This document shows positions 17,708 to 26,015 of a DNA stretch of 64,000 nt, piece by piece (the first letter of the stretch is position 1; each line of letters starts with the position of its first letter). The DNA is from Verrucomicrobiota bacterium (lineage in GTDB: Bacteria > Verrucomicrobiota > Verrucomicrobiia > Opitutales > Opitutaceae). The stretch covers positions 23,205 to 87,204 of the forward strand of contig JAEWKR010000017.1 of the NCBI GenBank assembly GCA_023457715.1, given 5' to 3'. The translations under genes and the position numbers were made by a program. The notes beneath the pieces were generated by a model. That model saw only the letters and a list, made by a program, of their open reading frames with translations, did no database searches and was not told the origin of the DNA.

Positions 17708-18688
17708 ATGCGCTTCTTCCTGCTCTTCGCCTTGCTCTATGGCAGCCTCGCCGCGCGCACCGTGGTCGAGGAACACGGTGCCCTTGCGGTGCGAGGCTCC
17801 GCCATCGTCGGCAGCCACGGAAAACCCGTGAGCCTGGCCGGCCCCAGCTTCTTCTGGAGCCAGTGGCAGGGACACTTTTGGAACGAGGCCTGCGTCGGGT
17901 GGTTGGTTCGCGACTGGAACGCTTCCGTGATCCGCGCAGCCATGGGCGTCGAAGCCGGCGGTTACCTGAAGAATCCGGAGCGCGAACGGGCGAAGGTGGA
18001 GCGACTGGTCGATGCCGCGCTCAAGCATGGCGTCTACGTGATCATCGACTGGCATGATCACCATGCGACCCGCCACGCCGCCGAGTCGGTCGCATTCTTC
18101 TCGGCAATGGCCAGGAAGTACGGCGACCGGCCCAATGTGATTTACGAAATCTACAACGAGCCGCTGGAGGACTCGTGGTCGAAGGACATCAAGCCCTACG
18201 CTGAAAAGGTCATCGCCGCGATTCGCGCGGAGGATCCCGACAACCTCATCATCGTGGGCACGCCGCGCTGGTCGCAGAATGTCGACGATGCCGCCAAGGA
18301 CCCGCTGCAGGCGACGAACATCGCGTACGCGCTGCACTTCTATGCCGGGACCCACAAGGCCTCCTTGCGGGCGAAAGCCCAGGCCGCCCTGGACAAAGGA
18401 CTGGCGCTTTTCGTCAGCGAGTGGGGCTCCTGCAACGCGAACGGGGATGGCGCCATCGATCACCAAAGCACGCGCGAGTGGTTTGATTTCATCCGGCAAC
18501 ACCACCTCAGCCACTGCGTGTGGGCCGTGTCGGACAAGCGTGAGGCGGCCTCCCTCGTGGTACCTCGAGCCCCACGGAAAGGCGGCTGGCGCGACGAACA
18601 CCTGACCGAGTCAGGCAGGCTGGCCCGGTCGCTGATCCGTGAATGGCAGGTGGTGAAAAAAGACGAGGAACCAGGGACCAAGGACTAG
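17708..18688 (+). CDS. Secreted GH5 family glycoside hydrolase (endoglucanase type)
   Basis: 326 residues with a short signal peptide (MRFFLLFALLYGSLA). The TIM-barrel signature is clear: GVYVIIDWHDHHA, acid/base Glu151 in VIYEIYNEPLE, HFYAGTHK, and nucleophile Glu238 in LFVSEWGSCNANG. These blocks match GH5 cellulases, which cut beta-1,4-glucans outside the cell. The last residues (KKDEEPGTKD) run into a heptamer repeat array, so the original C-terminus may have been extended by the repeat. It converges with the WYL regulator 6 bp away. Confidence 0.92.
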   Translation: MRFFLLFALLYGSLAARTVVEEHGALAVRGSAIVGSHGKPVSLAGPSFFWSQWQGHFWNEACVGWLVRDWNASVIRAAMGVEAGGYLKNPERERAKVERLVDAALKHGVYVIIDWHDHHATRHAAESVAFFSAMARKYGDRPNVIYEIYNEPLEDSWSKDIKPYAEKVIAAIRAEDPDNLIIVGTPRWSQNVDDAAKDPLQATNIAYALHFYAGTHKASLRAKAQAALDKGLALFVSEWGSCNANGDGAIDHQSTREWFDFIRQHHLSHCVWAVSDKREAASLVVPRAPRKGGWRDEHLTESGRLARSLIREWQVVKKDEEPGTKD

Positions 18689-18694
18689 GGACCC
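18667..18694. repeat. Array of four heptamers at a convergent gene end
   Basis: Four 7-bp units GGAACCA, GGGACCA, AGGACTA, GGGACCC (consensus RGGACYA). It overlaps the last codons and stop of the GH5 gene and ends 1 bp before the WYL gene. Confidence 0.65.
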
Positions 18695-19684
18695 TCACGG
18701 CGCATACTGCGCCGTCAATTTCTCTGCCGTGGCGCGAATCCGCTGCCGCAGTTCCGGGGGGCTGACCACTTCGGCGGCGACGCCCCAGCCGAGGACCCAA
18801 CGCTCCACTTCGGGCAGCGCCCCCAGCTTGAGCCGCAGCTCCACGCGGCCATCCGGAAGGTCGCGCAGCTCCTGTGACTCGTGCCATTCGCGCTCCCGCA
18901 CCCGATCCGCCGCGCTGCGCGCGAACCGGATCACGACGCGATGGTTGCCGCGGCCACCGAGCACCCCGAGGGCATCCCGAAAAAACGATTCCGGCGAGAA
19001 GTCCGGCGGCTTGGCAAACTGGGAAGACCGCACCGTCACCGCGGTGATGCGAGGCAGCGCAAAGGTCCGCAGCGCACCCCGGGCCACGTCGAACGCGATC
19101 AGGTACCAGAGGTTTTCGCGGTGCGTCAGGTGGTACGGTTGCACCTGCCGCCGCACGCCGCCCGTCTCGCCCGGCTTTCGATAGTCGAATTCCACCTCCG
19201 TCTGGCGGAGGACGGCGCCGCTGAGGGCGTTGAACACGGCGAGATCGGTCCGGCCCAGGCCGATGTTCTTGAAGGAGACCGCGCGCAGTTCGTCGGCAGG
19301 AGAGAAGGAAATCTTGTCCCGCAGGCCGCCGGCCAGCTTTTCGAACGCAATTTCGAGCGATCGATGAAAGGGCGTGCCGCGGTACTGTTCGAGCGCCCGT
19401 TGCGCGACCAGCAGCGCGAGCAGCTCGCCTTCCGTCACATGCACCGTCGGAAAGGACGTCACGGGGTGCGTGTAACGGTAGGCCTGGATGCCGACGTCGA
19501 ACTCGATCGGAAGGTCCAGCCGGTCGCGCATGAAGGCCAGATCGCGCAACACCGTTTTCCGGCAGACGCCCAGCAGGGCCACCAGCTTGGTGCAGTTCGT
19601 GAGGGCGCCGCGCCGCAGCTCGTCGTGGATACGGAGCATGCGTTCCAACGGTGGACGGGACAGCTGAACGCGCGAGGAGGCCAT
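18695..19684 (-). CDS. WYL-domain transcriptional regulator (YafY type)
   Basis: 329 residues from the ATG opening MASSRVQLSRPP. The N-terminal winged helix-turn-helix is at residues ~13-70 (TNCTKLVALLGVCRKTVLRDLAFMRDRL). The central WYL domain contains NLWYLIAFDVARGALRTFALPRI, and a WCX-like C-terminal domain follows. WYL regulators respond to ligands, often nucleotides or nucleic acid. The gene is divergent from 19752-20381, and the 67-bp gap holds a strong inverted repeat, so it probably controls itself and that neighbour. Confidence 0.9.
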   Translation of the reverse strand: MASSRVQLSRPPLERMLRIHDELRRGALTNCTKLVALLGVCRKTVLRDLAFMRDRLDLPIEFDVGIQAYRYTHPVTSFPTVHVTEGELLALLVAQRALEQYRGTPFHRSLEIAFEKLAGGLRDKISFSPADELRAVSFKNIGLGRTDLAVFNALSGAVLRQTEVEFDYRKPGETGGVRRQVQPYHLTHRENLWYLIAFDVARGALRTFALPRITAVTVRSSQFAKPPDFSPESFFRDALGVLGGRGNHRVVIRFARSAADRVREREWHESQELRDLPDGRVELRLKLGALPEVERWVLGWGVAAEVVSPPELRQRIRATAEKLTAQYAP

Positions 19685-19709
19685 GGCGCAGCCCAAACAT
19701 TTTTCCTCG

Positions 19710-19730
19710 GTGGGACAAGCATTGTCTCAC
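19710..19730. promoter_or_regulatory. Inverted-repeat operator between the WYL regulator and its divergent neighbour
   Basis: GTGGGACAA-GCA-TTGTCTCAC: 9-bp arms with one mismatch and a 3-base spacer. It is centred in the gap, 25 bp from the regulator start (19684) and 21 bp from the neighbour start (19752), which is a typical place for an autoregulatory site. Confidence 0.65.
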
Positions 19731-19751
19731 CTGGGATGCTACGCTGCGCTC

Positions 19752-20381
19752 ATGAAATCCCCCCGTGCCCGCCGCGCCACCGCCACCGCGACTGTCGAAC
19801 TTGCCTGGTCTCACGCTGGCGTCGCCCATCGGGTGACGGCCTGGCCCGAGGTGCGCTTCCAAAGCTGGTGTGGGGACGGTTGGTGTGACGCGCAGCCGTC
19901 GGAAGGCGCCTTCGCTGCCGCCGCCGCCGACCTTCAGGAGCGGGCCTGGCGTCAGTACCTGGATTTCGTGCCGGCTCGCGAGCGGCGGTTCATTGCGTTT
20001 TTCCGCTTCAGCCGGCTGCAGGTGCTGCAGGTGATTGCCCGCTGTCCGGAATTGCTCGATGTCCTGGAAATCACCCCGGCGTTGACCGTCTTCGTTTCAG
20101 CCCACGTCGCCCTGCGCGGCACCGAGCGGCCGGGTTGGGAGGAAATTCGCGCGGTGTTTGAGCGGGCCGGGGTGTTTGGGCTGCTGGAATGGCTCGGGTT
20201 GCCGGCAACGCGCAGCACCCTGGTGGCGCTGGGCAATCTCGCGGACGCGGAGATTCCGCGGAGGTTTCTGAGTCCGTTCCGCACCGTGCTCTGGGACCAG
20301 GCGGCGCTTCGCGTGCTGGAACGCAGCGCCGTGGTCACCGATCTCGATCTGGCGCGCCACTGCCATCGTCTGGCGGCGTAG
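19752..20381 (+). CDS. Protein of unknown function, divergent target of the WYL regulator
   Basis: 209 residues from the ATG opening MKSPRARRATATATVELAW. It is soluble, with a compact helical C-terminal part (FSRLQVLQVIARCPELLDVLEI and DLARHCHRLAA). A Trp/Cys-rich patch (FQSWCGDGWCDAQPSEG) near residue 40 is distinctive. The frame is open to 19683 but that would overlap the regulator start. No family recognised; the shared operator suggests it is what the WYL protein regulates. Confidence 0.65.
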   Translation: MKSPRARRATATATVELAWSHAGVAHRVTAWPEVRFQSWCGDGWCDAQPSEGAFAAAAADLQERAWRQYLDFVPARERRFIAFFRFSRLQVLQVIARCPELLDVLEITPALTVFVSAHVALRGTERPGWEEIRAVFERAGVFGLLEWLGLPATRSTLVALGNLADAEIPRRFLSPFRTVLWDQAALRVLERSAVVTDLDLARHCHRLAA

Positions 20382-20508
20382 GTGAGGGAAGGTGCGTTCT
20401 CCCGCACGCGGATACGGGGAGGGAAAGGCGTTTCTCGACCGCAGCTACGTCGACGGTCGCTACCTCAAACGGACGGAGCTGCGCTCGAGACAGCCTGGAG
20501 CCTTGTCC

Positions 20509-22056
20509 TTACGACTGCGCTTCGACTTTGGCTTTCAAGTCGCTGTTCGCCGGGCCGTTGACGACGTGGCCGAAGCGATCGAAACGCGAACCGTGCACCG
20601 GGCAGTCCCAGGTTTTTTCGGTGTCGTTCCAGTTGACCAGGCCGCCGAGATGCGGACAGACCGCGGAGCACTCGTGGTAGTCGCCCGCTTCGTCGCGGTA
20701 GACCGCCACCTTCGTGAGACCACGACGCACCACGGCTCCGCAACCCGGCGGGATATCCGCTTCGTCGCTGGCCTCGCCGCGCGTGAACCAGTCCTTGTAC
20801 TGTGACGCCATGTGGAGGGTGTCGGTCAAGTACTCGCCTGCCGCCTGGGGCCGCTGGCGCGAAGGACTGTACAACGCCTCCCAGGCGTTGGGACGTCCCT
20901 GGATCAGGTCCGTGATCAGGATGCCCGCGATGGTCCCGTGTGTCATGCCGTGACCGGAGTCGCCGGTCGCGATGTACACGTTCTCCGCATCCATCGGGTT
21001 GCGGCCGATGTAGGCCAGCAGATCGACCGGTTCGAGCACTTGGCCGGACCAGCGGTAGCGGACATCCGCCACCATCGGAAACCGTTTGCGGGCCCAGTCT
21101 TCGAGTCGGTCAAAACGCGCTTCGGTGTCGTCGGCCTGCCCGGTTTCGTGGTCCTCGCCGCCGACGATCAGGATGTCGCGGGCTCCGGGCACGCCAGGCT
21201 GTGCCGGTTCGATGCGCACGTAGTGATAGGGATCCTCGGTGTCCCAATACAGGACCTTCGGCACCGTACCCACCGGGACGGCGAGCCCGACAACATACGT
21301 GCGGTAAGGCCGCTGCTTGGTGTGAATGGCGACGCGGTCGTTTACGGGCGTATTGGTGGCGACCACAATGGCGCCGCAGTTCACCCGCCAGCCGTGCGTC
21401 GTGGCCACGTAGGCGCCGGCGCCGCCGACGAACTGATCCGCGTGAGTCCCCGCGAAAATCCGGCCGCCCATGCGGACGATCGCCTGGGCCAGGGCGACGA
21501 GGTACTTCAAGGGATGAAACTGCGCCTGGCGTGGGAAAAGGAGTGCGGGGCCGGTGTTGTACGAGATCAACGGCGCCCGCTCGACGAGTTCGAGGTCCTT
21601 GAGCCCCGCGCGCTCCGCAGCCGCGAGCTCACGGCGCAGGAGGTCGCCGTTCCCCCCGGGGGGATTGAAGAGATAGCCGTCGAGCCGCGCGAAGTCGCAG
21701 GCAATGCCTTCCTCCCGCACGATTCGTTCGATCATATCCACGGCCGCCATGTGGCTTTCGGCGGCGAGCCGCGCGCCCTCCACGCCGTGCAACCGTTCCA
21801 GTTCAAAGTAGCGATCGTCGAGTGCGAACGACAGGTGGGCGGTGGTTCGTTCCGTTTCGCCTGAGATGATCGGACCGTCGTCGAGCACGACCACTTTCCG
21901 CCCTTCCCGTGCCAGGAGGTAGGCAGTGGTAAGCCCCGCGATGCCGGCACCCACCACGCAGACATCCGCCGTCACATTTGCCGCCAGCGGGGGAAACTCC
22001 GGCACCGCGGCGGTCGCCATCCACACCGACGCCTTCTCACCTGAATGCTCGTTCAT
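20509..22056 (-). CDS. FAD-dependent oxidoreductase with C-terminal Rieske 2Fe-2S domain
   Basis: 515 residues. Residues ~30-60 form the FAD-binding DAO fold (VCVVGAGIAGLTTAYLLARE), with NVYIATGDSGHGMTHGTIAG completing the FAD site near residue 375. The C-terminal Rieske domain carries ligands Cys467, His469, Cys485 and His488 in CPHLGG and CPVHGS. This architecture belongs to glycine/D-amino-acid oxidase-like proteins with an extra electron-transfer centre, common in soil bacteria and of uncertain substrate. Both domains look intact. It stands alone between two genes on the other strand. Confidence 0.93.
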   Translation of the reverse strand: MNEHSGEKASVWMATAAVPEFPPLAANVTADVCVVGAGIAGLTTAYLLAREGRKVVVLDDGPIISGETERTTAHLSFALDDRYFELERLHGVEGARLAAESHMAAVDMIERIVREEGIACDFARLDGYLFNPPGGNGDLLRRELAAAERAGLKDLELVERAPLISYNTGPALLFPRQAQFHPLKYLVALAQAIVRMGGRIFAGTHADQFVGGAGAYVATTHGWRVNCGAIVVATNTPVNDRVAIHTKQRPYRTYVVGLAVPVGTVPKVLYWDTEDPYHYVRIEPAQPGVPGARDILIVGGEDHETGQADDTEARFDRLEDWARKRFPMVADVRYRWSGQVLEPVDLLAYIGRNPMDAENVYIATGDSGHGMTHGTIAGILITDLIQGRPNAWEALYSPSRQRPQAAGEYLTDTLHMASQYKDWFTRGEASDEADIPPGCGAVVRRGLTKVAVYRDEAGDYHECSAVCPHLGGLVNWNDTEKTWDCPVHGSRFDRFGHVVNGPANSDLKAKVEAQS

Positions 22057-22178
22057 GTCCCCACGGACCCTGATCGCGCGGACCGGTTCGAGGCGCTCGT
22101 TCCGAAGCCCGTGACTCAGTTACCCGGGTAAACCCCGGCTCCGCCGTCGGGCCGAAACACGCTCGAATCTCGTTGTAG

Positions 22179-22192
22179 TTTGAGTCATCAAA
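22179..22192. promoter_or_regulatory. Short inverted repeat before the OprB gene
   Basis: TTTGAGTCATCAAA, perfect 5-bp arms around 4 bases, ending 22 bp before the start codon at 22215. The spacing differs from the FNR consensus, so the binding protein is unknown and the site could be chance. Confidence 0.3.
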
Positions 22193-22214
22193 GTCATCAC
22201 CGAACCCCGCTCAC

Positions 22215-23507
22215 TTGGTTTTTTCCCTCCATCGTTCCTTACGCCGTTTTCTAACCCTCCTGCTCGCCGGCGCCTGTGCCGGGTATGGTGGGGAAGGGAA
22301 GGTCGCGTCGTCTCCCGTGGCACATGTCCGTCCGGATCTTGCGCCGGCGTCGGATGAGGGGACTTGGAGTTGGTCGGGTTCGGTGGTGGCCGAGGCCTGG
22401 TCGAATCCCACCGGCGGCGCCGGGCGCGGGGATTGGTCGCTGATCGGAGCCGACCTGGTGGCGGAAGCCCCCGCGTCACTCTTCCGGGGCCCCGCTGCGG
22501 GCAGCGTCTACGCGCACGTCCGCGGGTTGATGCATCACCGGCGGGACGGTGCGTTTTCCGATTACGTCGGAAGCTTTCATCCGGTCAGCAACACCTTCGC
22601 GAGCGAGCAGCTGCGCGTCTATAACCTGTACTATCGCCACGCCCCCGCCCAGGCGGGTTGGCAGATCAAAGTGGGGCAGCTGGCGTTGGACGATGACTTC
22701 GCGGTCTCCGCCGGGGGATCCCATTTCCTGAACGCGGCGTTTGGCGCACTGCCAACGCTGACCGGTACGCCCGTCCCCACCGATCGCGGAGGGGGCGCGG
22801 CGTTTCCCATCTATTCCGTCGCGGCTCCCGGCGTGTGGTTCAGCCGTGAACTGGGCGGGGACGCGGGGTGGCAGGCGGGATTGTATCACGGCGGCCCGGG
22901 CAGCGATCGACGCGGGAACCATGGCTTCCGTTGGGACTCTCTCAGCCGCTCCGGCCTGGTCGCCGTCACTGAGCTGGCGCTGGAGCACCGGGTGGGCAGC
23001 CGGGCCGCGACCACGCGGGTGGGGGCCAGCCTTCACACCGGGACCTTCGAGGATGCTGAAGCCCTGGCGATGGGGAGTCCTGATGCCAAGGTTCGACGGT
23101 TGTGGTCCGTCTACGCGACGCACGATTTCACGTTGGTGCCGTCGGATGATCCCGCCGCGCCGCGTCTGCTCGGCTTCGGCCGGGTTGGCCTTGCGCCCCA
23201 GTCGGATCGGGCCGCGGTCTCCCATTACGCGGATTTCGGGCTGGTCTCGCACGGCTTGGTCCCGGCCCGCCCACAGGACGTGGCGGGCGCGGGTGTTTCC
23301 TATTCGCATTTCGGCCGCGGGTTTCGGCGGGTCAATGGCCTCGGCCAGACGGAGACCGTTGCCGAGGTTTTCTATGCCGTGGCGGCGACGGCCCGGTTGA
23401 CCATCACGGCGGACCTGCAGTGGGTGTTCAACGCCACGCGCGACGCGGCGGTGGGTGATCGCGGGACGGCGGCGGTGGTTGGGCTGCGGACCCGCTTTGC
23501 CTGGTAG
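22215..23507 (+). CDS. OprB-family carbohydrate-selective porin
   Basis: 430 residues, beginning at a TTG (no better start in frame) with a signal peptide (MVFSLHRSLRRFLTLLLAGACA). Alternating beta strands fill the rest, including QLRVYNLYYRHA, WQIKVGQLALDDDFAVS, AAPGVWFSREL and the C-terminal ADLQWVFNATRD and AAVVGLRTRFAW, whose final aromatic fits an outer-membrane barrel. OprB porins admit sugars. No sugar-use operon adjoins it. The weak start context suggests low translation or an upstream start missed here. Confidence 0.85.
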   Translation: MVFSLHRSLRRFLTLLLAGACAGYGGEGKVASSPVAHVRPDLAPASDEGTWSWSGSVVAEAWSNPTGGAGRGDWSLIGADLVAEAPASLFRGPAAGSVYAHVRGLMHHRRDGAFSDYVGSFHPVSNTFASEQLRVYNLYYRHAPAQAGWQIKVGQLALDDDFAVSAGGSHFLNAAFGALPTLTGTPVPTDRGGGAAFPIYSVAAPGVWFSRELGGDAGWQAGLYHGGPGSDRRGNHGFRWDSLSRSGLVAVTELALEHRVGSRAATTRVGASLHTGTFEDAEALAMGSPDAKVRRLWSVYATHDFTLVPSDDPAAPRLLGFGRVGLAPQSDRAAVSHYADFGLVSHGLVPARPQDVAGAGVSYSHFGRGFRRVNGLGQTETVAEVFYAVAATARLTITADLQWVFNATRDAAVGDRGTAAVVGLRTRFAW

Positions 23508-23514
23508 TCAGGCG

Positions 23515-23838
23515 TCAGTCCTTCACCCACCCGAGTTGCCGTTTTGCCGAGTCGCTCAGCATCTCGGGCGTCCACTGGGGTTCAAACACGAGATCCACCG
23601 TCACGTTGTGGGCGCCCGGCAGGGCCTCGACCGCCGCTTTCACGCCTTCGTACATCCACGAGCCGGACGGGCACGTCGGCGTCGTCAATGTCATCACCAC
23701 GTGGACGCCTTCATCCAGACACTCGACGCTGTAGATCAGACCGAGGTCGACCAGGTTCACGCCAAATTCGGGATCGGGAATGGTGGCGAGCGCCTCCCAG
23801 ACGGTTTTGGATTCGAGCGAAGGCGAAGGCGTGGTCAT
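23515..23838 (-). CDS. DUF59/MIP18-type iron-sulfur assembly factor
   Basis: 107 residues covering one DUF59 domain: VWEALATIPDPEFGVNLVDLGLIYSV, then LTTPTCPSGSWM with the family's reactive cysteine, then VDLVFEPQWTPEMLSDSAKRQLG. Members such as SufT and PaaD help assemble or transfer iron-sulfur clusters. It overlaps the stop of the upstream membrane-protein gene by 4 bp (ATGA), so it is the last gene of a three-gene operon linked to nitric oxide or anaerobic metabolism. Confidence 0.9.
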   Translation of the reverse strand: MTTPSPSLESKTVWEALATIPDPEFGVNLVDLGLIYSVECLDEGVHVVMTLTTPTCPSGSWMYEGVKAAVEALPGAHNVTVDLVFEPQWTPEMLSDSAKRQLGWVKD

Positions 23839-25226
23839 CGGATAGGGCGGGGAAAGGTCGGAGCGGCGGGCGTGACAGGCCGCCAGAGATGGCGGAATAC
23901 GACCACCAGATTGGCGGCGAAAAGGAGCGTGCCGGCGACGAGGAGCGCACTGCCGGCGTACAGCCAGGCCGAGTGCAGGGTCCAGGTGCCGACGAGCAGC
24001 GGAATACTGGCGAAGGTGATGGCGTTGATGCCAAGCCGTTCGAGTCGCGGATGGGACATCGCGGTCGCGGGTGGCGTGGGAACGCGCCCAACCTTGGGCC
24101 CGTAGGCGCGCATCCAGGTCAGGAAGGGGACGATCTTGTTCATCATGCCCGCAATCGCCGGCAGCAAACCGGCCAGCAGCACCAGGACGCCGTAGACATT
24201 TGCGCTCAGCCCCCCTGGCGCAGAACCGGCGCGCGTGTTGGGCGCGACCAGCCAGAGGGCGGCGACCGCGGCCACGGCCAGAACGCCCATGCCCCGGACC
24301 AGCGCGATCAGCCCGTCATCGAGCTGACGCTTTTTGCGGGTGGCGAGGGTCAGCTTCAGTCCCCACGCCGTGAAGCCGAGGCCGACCACGATGGCGACGG
24401 CGGCGGCGAAGGCGACCGCACCAGCATTGAACGCAAGGGCTGGGGCCAACACGAGGAGGCCCAGCTGCGAACACCACAAGCCGAGTCGCACCGGTTTCCA
24501 GTTGGGGACGTCCCCGAGGGTGAACATCGGCACGAGCCGGAAGGTGACCCCCTGCAGCAAGGTGATGAAGAAACCGATTAGACCCAGATGGGCATGGGCG
24601 CGAAGCAGAGGAAGCGGATCGGTTCCCCAAAGATGCCAGAGCCGGTTCGCGACGAGGGCGAGCCCGGCGGCGACCGTCAGCACGAGCCAGCCGGAGCCCA
24701 AGGCCAGCGACCACGCAACCGCGTCGCGTTTGCCGGAGCGCAGGATGGTGCCGCCGGTGTTGACGGCGAACACCGCCACGCCTGCCAGCACGACGGAGCC
24801 GGCGCCGGCGAGCAGCGGGAGATTCCAGGACCAAAAGCCGTGAATCATCACCGGCACGGCGGCGCCGTGCAGGGCAAGATGCCACCATCCCGTGCGTTCG
24901 CTCCACAGCGTCGTGCTCAGGGCGACGGGCGCCAGCTGGTAGATGGCGCCGACCGCAATGGTGACGAAGAAACCGAGCACCCACATATGCGTCAGAGCGA
25001 CGACGCCCGGCGCGATGTGGGGCGCGGCGAGCAAGCCGGCGTGGACGAGCGTGGTGACGGCTGCCGCGACAAACCACGCCAGCCCCAGAGCCATGAAGGC
25101 AAGCGGCAGGCGGCCTTGAGCTGCGAGCCAGCTGCCCCCGGGCGGCCGTGAAGCCGGCGGGGGCGAGGATCGCGGCCCGGCCGCCGGGCGCTCAGGCGCG
25201 CTCAAGGACGGTGACCCAGCTGCCAT
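23835..25226 (-). CDS. Twelve-span membrane protein, NnrS/heme-copper oxidase subunit I-like
   Basis: 463 residues with about 12 membrane spans after a proline-rich start. Conserved histidines in membrane helices (ALTHMWVLGFFVTIAVGAIYQL and RAHAHLGLIGFFITLLQGVTFR) resemble the heme-binding helices of NnrS and cbb3-oxidase subunit I-type proteins. Such proteins occur with DUF2249 and DUF59 genes in nitric oxide stress or denitrification regulons. I use the ATG at 25226; a TTG at 25277 overlaps the upstream gene more deeply. The start lies inside the 3' end of the DUF2249 gene, indicating coupling. Confidence 0.78.
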   Translation of the reverse strand: MAAGSPSLSAPERPAAGPRSSPPPASRPPGGSWLAAQGRLPLAFMALGLAWFVAAAVTTLVHAGLLAAPHIAPGVVALTHMWVLGFFVTIAVGAIYQLAPVALSTTLWSERTGWWHLALHGAAVPVMIHGFWSWNLPLLAGAGSVVLAGVAVFAVNTGGTILRSGKRDAVAWSLALGSGWLVLTVAAGLALVANRLWHLWGTDPLPLLRAHAHLGLIGFFITLLQGVTFRLVPMFTLGDVPNWKPVRLGLWCSQLGLLVLAPALAFNAGAVAFAAAVAIVVGLGFTAWGLKLTLATRKKRQLDDGLIALVRGMGVLAVAAVAALWLVAPNTRAGSAPGGLSANVYGVLVLLAGLLPAIAGMMNKIVPFLTWMRAYGPKVGRVPTPPATAMSHPRLERLGINAITFASIPLLVGTWTLHSAWLYAGSALLVAGTLLFAANLVVVFRHLWRPVTPAAPTFPRPIR

Positions 25227-25719
25227 CGGCTTGGGCTTGGGAGGCGTGGCGGAAGCCGCGCTGCTCAGCTTCGCCAAAAAGATGGCACGGCTCGCGATCG
25301 GTGACCGCGCGTAGTTTGCGGCCGGCCGGCAGCGTTTCCATGACGGCCAGGATTCGCACCAGCGGTTCCGGCGGCATCAGCCCGCGCGCATCGACGGTGT
25401 CGATGCCGTTTTCCGAGGTGACGGCGCCGCCGCAGGGCGAGGCTGGGGGAGCGTCCGGCGTGACAATGGCGGCGAGCTTGGTGATCTTGACCTGAAATTC
25501 GTCAGGACCGCGCAGCAGATATTCCCAGTTGAACGCTCCGGGAAACTGAGCCGCGAACTGATAGTAGAGCGGGACGGGGTCGTGATCGTTGACCAGGACG
25601 AAGAAGCCCCGGACCGGCAGATCCAGCCAGCGCTGGAAGATCTGGCCGTGCTTGATCTTGCAGGGAATTTCACGGACGTCGAAAACGACGTCGGGCGAGA
25701 GCGAGGTGGAGAGACTCAT
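25192..25719 (-). CDS. Tandem DUF2249 (TusA-like) protein
   Basis: 175 residues with two DUF2249 modules. The first (residues ~7-75) has GFFVLVNDHDPVPLYYQF and WEYLLRGPDEFQVKITK. The second (~100-172) has VDARGLMPPEPLVRILAVME and CHLFGEAEQRGFRHAS. DUF2249 is TusA-related and may bind a small ligand or carry sulfur. It is the first gene of the operon with the membrane protein and DUF59 protein, and an FNR/DNR-type box lies 58-71 bp upstream of its ATG. Confidence 0.85.
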   Translation of the reverse strand: MSLSTSLSPDVVFDVREIPCKIKHGQIFQRWLDLPVRGFFVLVNDHDPVPLYYQFAAQFPGAFNWEYLLRGPDEFQVKITKLAAIVTPDAPPASPCGGAVTSENGIDTVDARGLMPPEPLVRILAVMETLPAGRKLRAVTDREPCHLFGEAEQRGFRHASQAQADGSWVTVLERA

Positions 25720-25776
25720 TGAATAGTGAGAACGAAGGTTACGAGACCACGGTAGCGCATTGCCGCACCGCGCGCC

Positions 25777-25790
25777 TTGATCCTCGTCAA
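25777..25790. promoter_or_regulatory. FNR/DNR-type box upstream of the DUF2249 operon
   Basis: TTGAT-CCTC-GTCAA differs from the Crp/Fnr-family consensus TTGAT-N4-ATCAA at one base, and the symmetry extends one base each side (CTTGAT/GTCAAG). Its centre is about 64 bp upstream of the ATG at 25719, suitable for a class II site near -41.5 with a short leader. This fits anaerobic or nitric oxide control. Confidence 0.6.
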
Positions 25791-25818
25791 GCGAGCGGGA
25801 GGATCGAGGCGGAAGGCC

Positions 25819-25964
25819 GGAAGGCCGGAAAGCCAGAGGGCCGGAGAGCCGGAGAGCCAGGCCGGAAGCCAGAGGGCCTGAATCGGGTCCTAGATCATGC
25901 CTCGGGCGGCTGGGTCCGGTCCTCCGCTCCCCTGGCACCCGGCCCTCTGGCCTTCCGGCCCTCC
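25819..25964. repeat. Palindromic element built from ~8-bp GGCCGGAA units
   Basis: Left arm 25819-25843 and right arm 25940-25964 are inverted copies matching at 23 of 25 positions. The left side (25807-25880) is a degenerate tandem of 8-bp units such as GGCCGGAA and AGAGGGCC. The 146-bp element lies between the DUF2249 operon and the M50 protease gene. Confidence 0.65.
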
Positions 25965-26015
25965 AGCCCTGCTCCCACTTGCACCTTGGGTCCGGTTGCC
26001 TGTTACTACGCGCGC

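Noticed and set aside
20392..20805. Plus-strand 137-codon ORF opposite the Rieske domain
   Set aside because: It is antisense to conserved Rieske ligands and has no features of its own.
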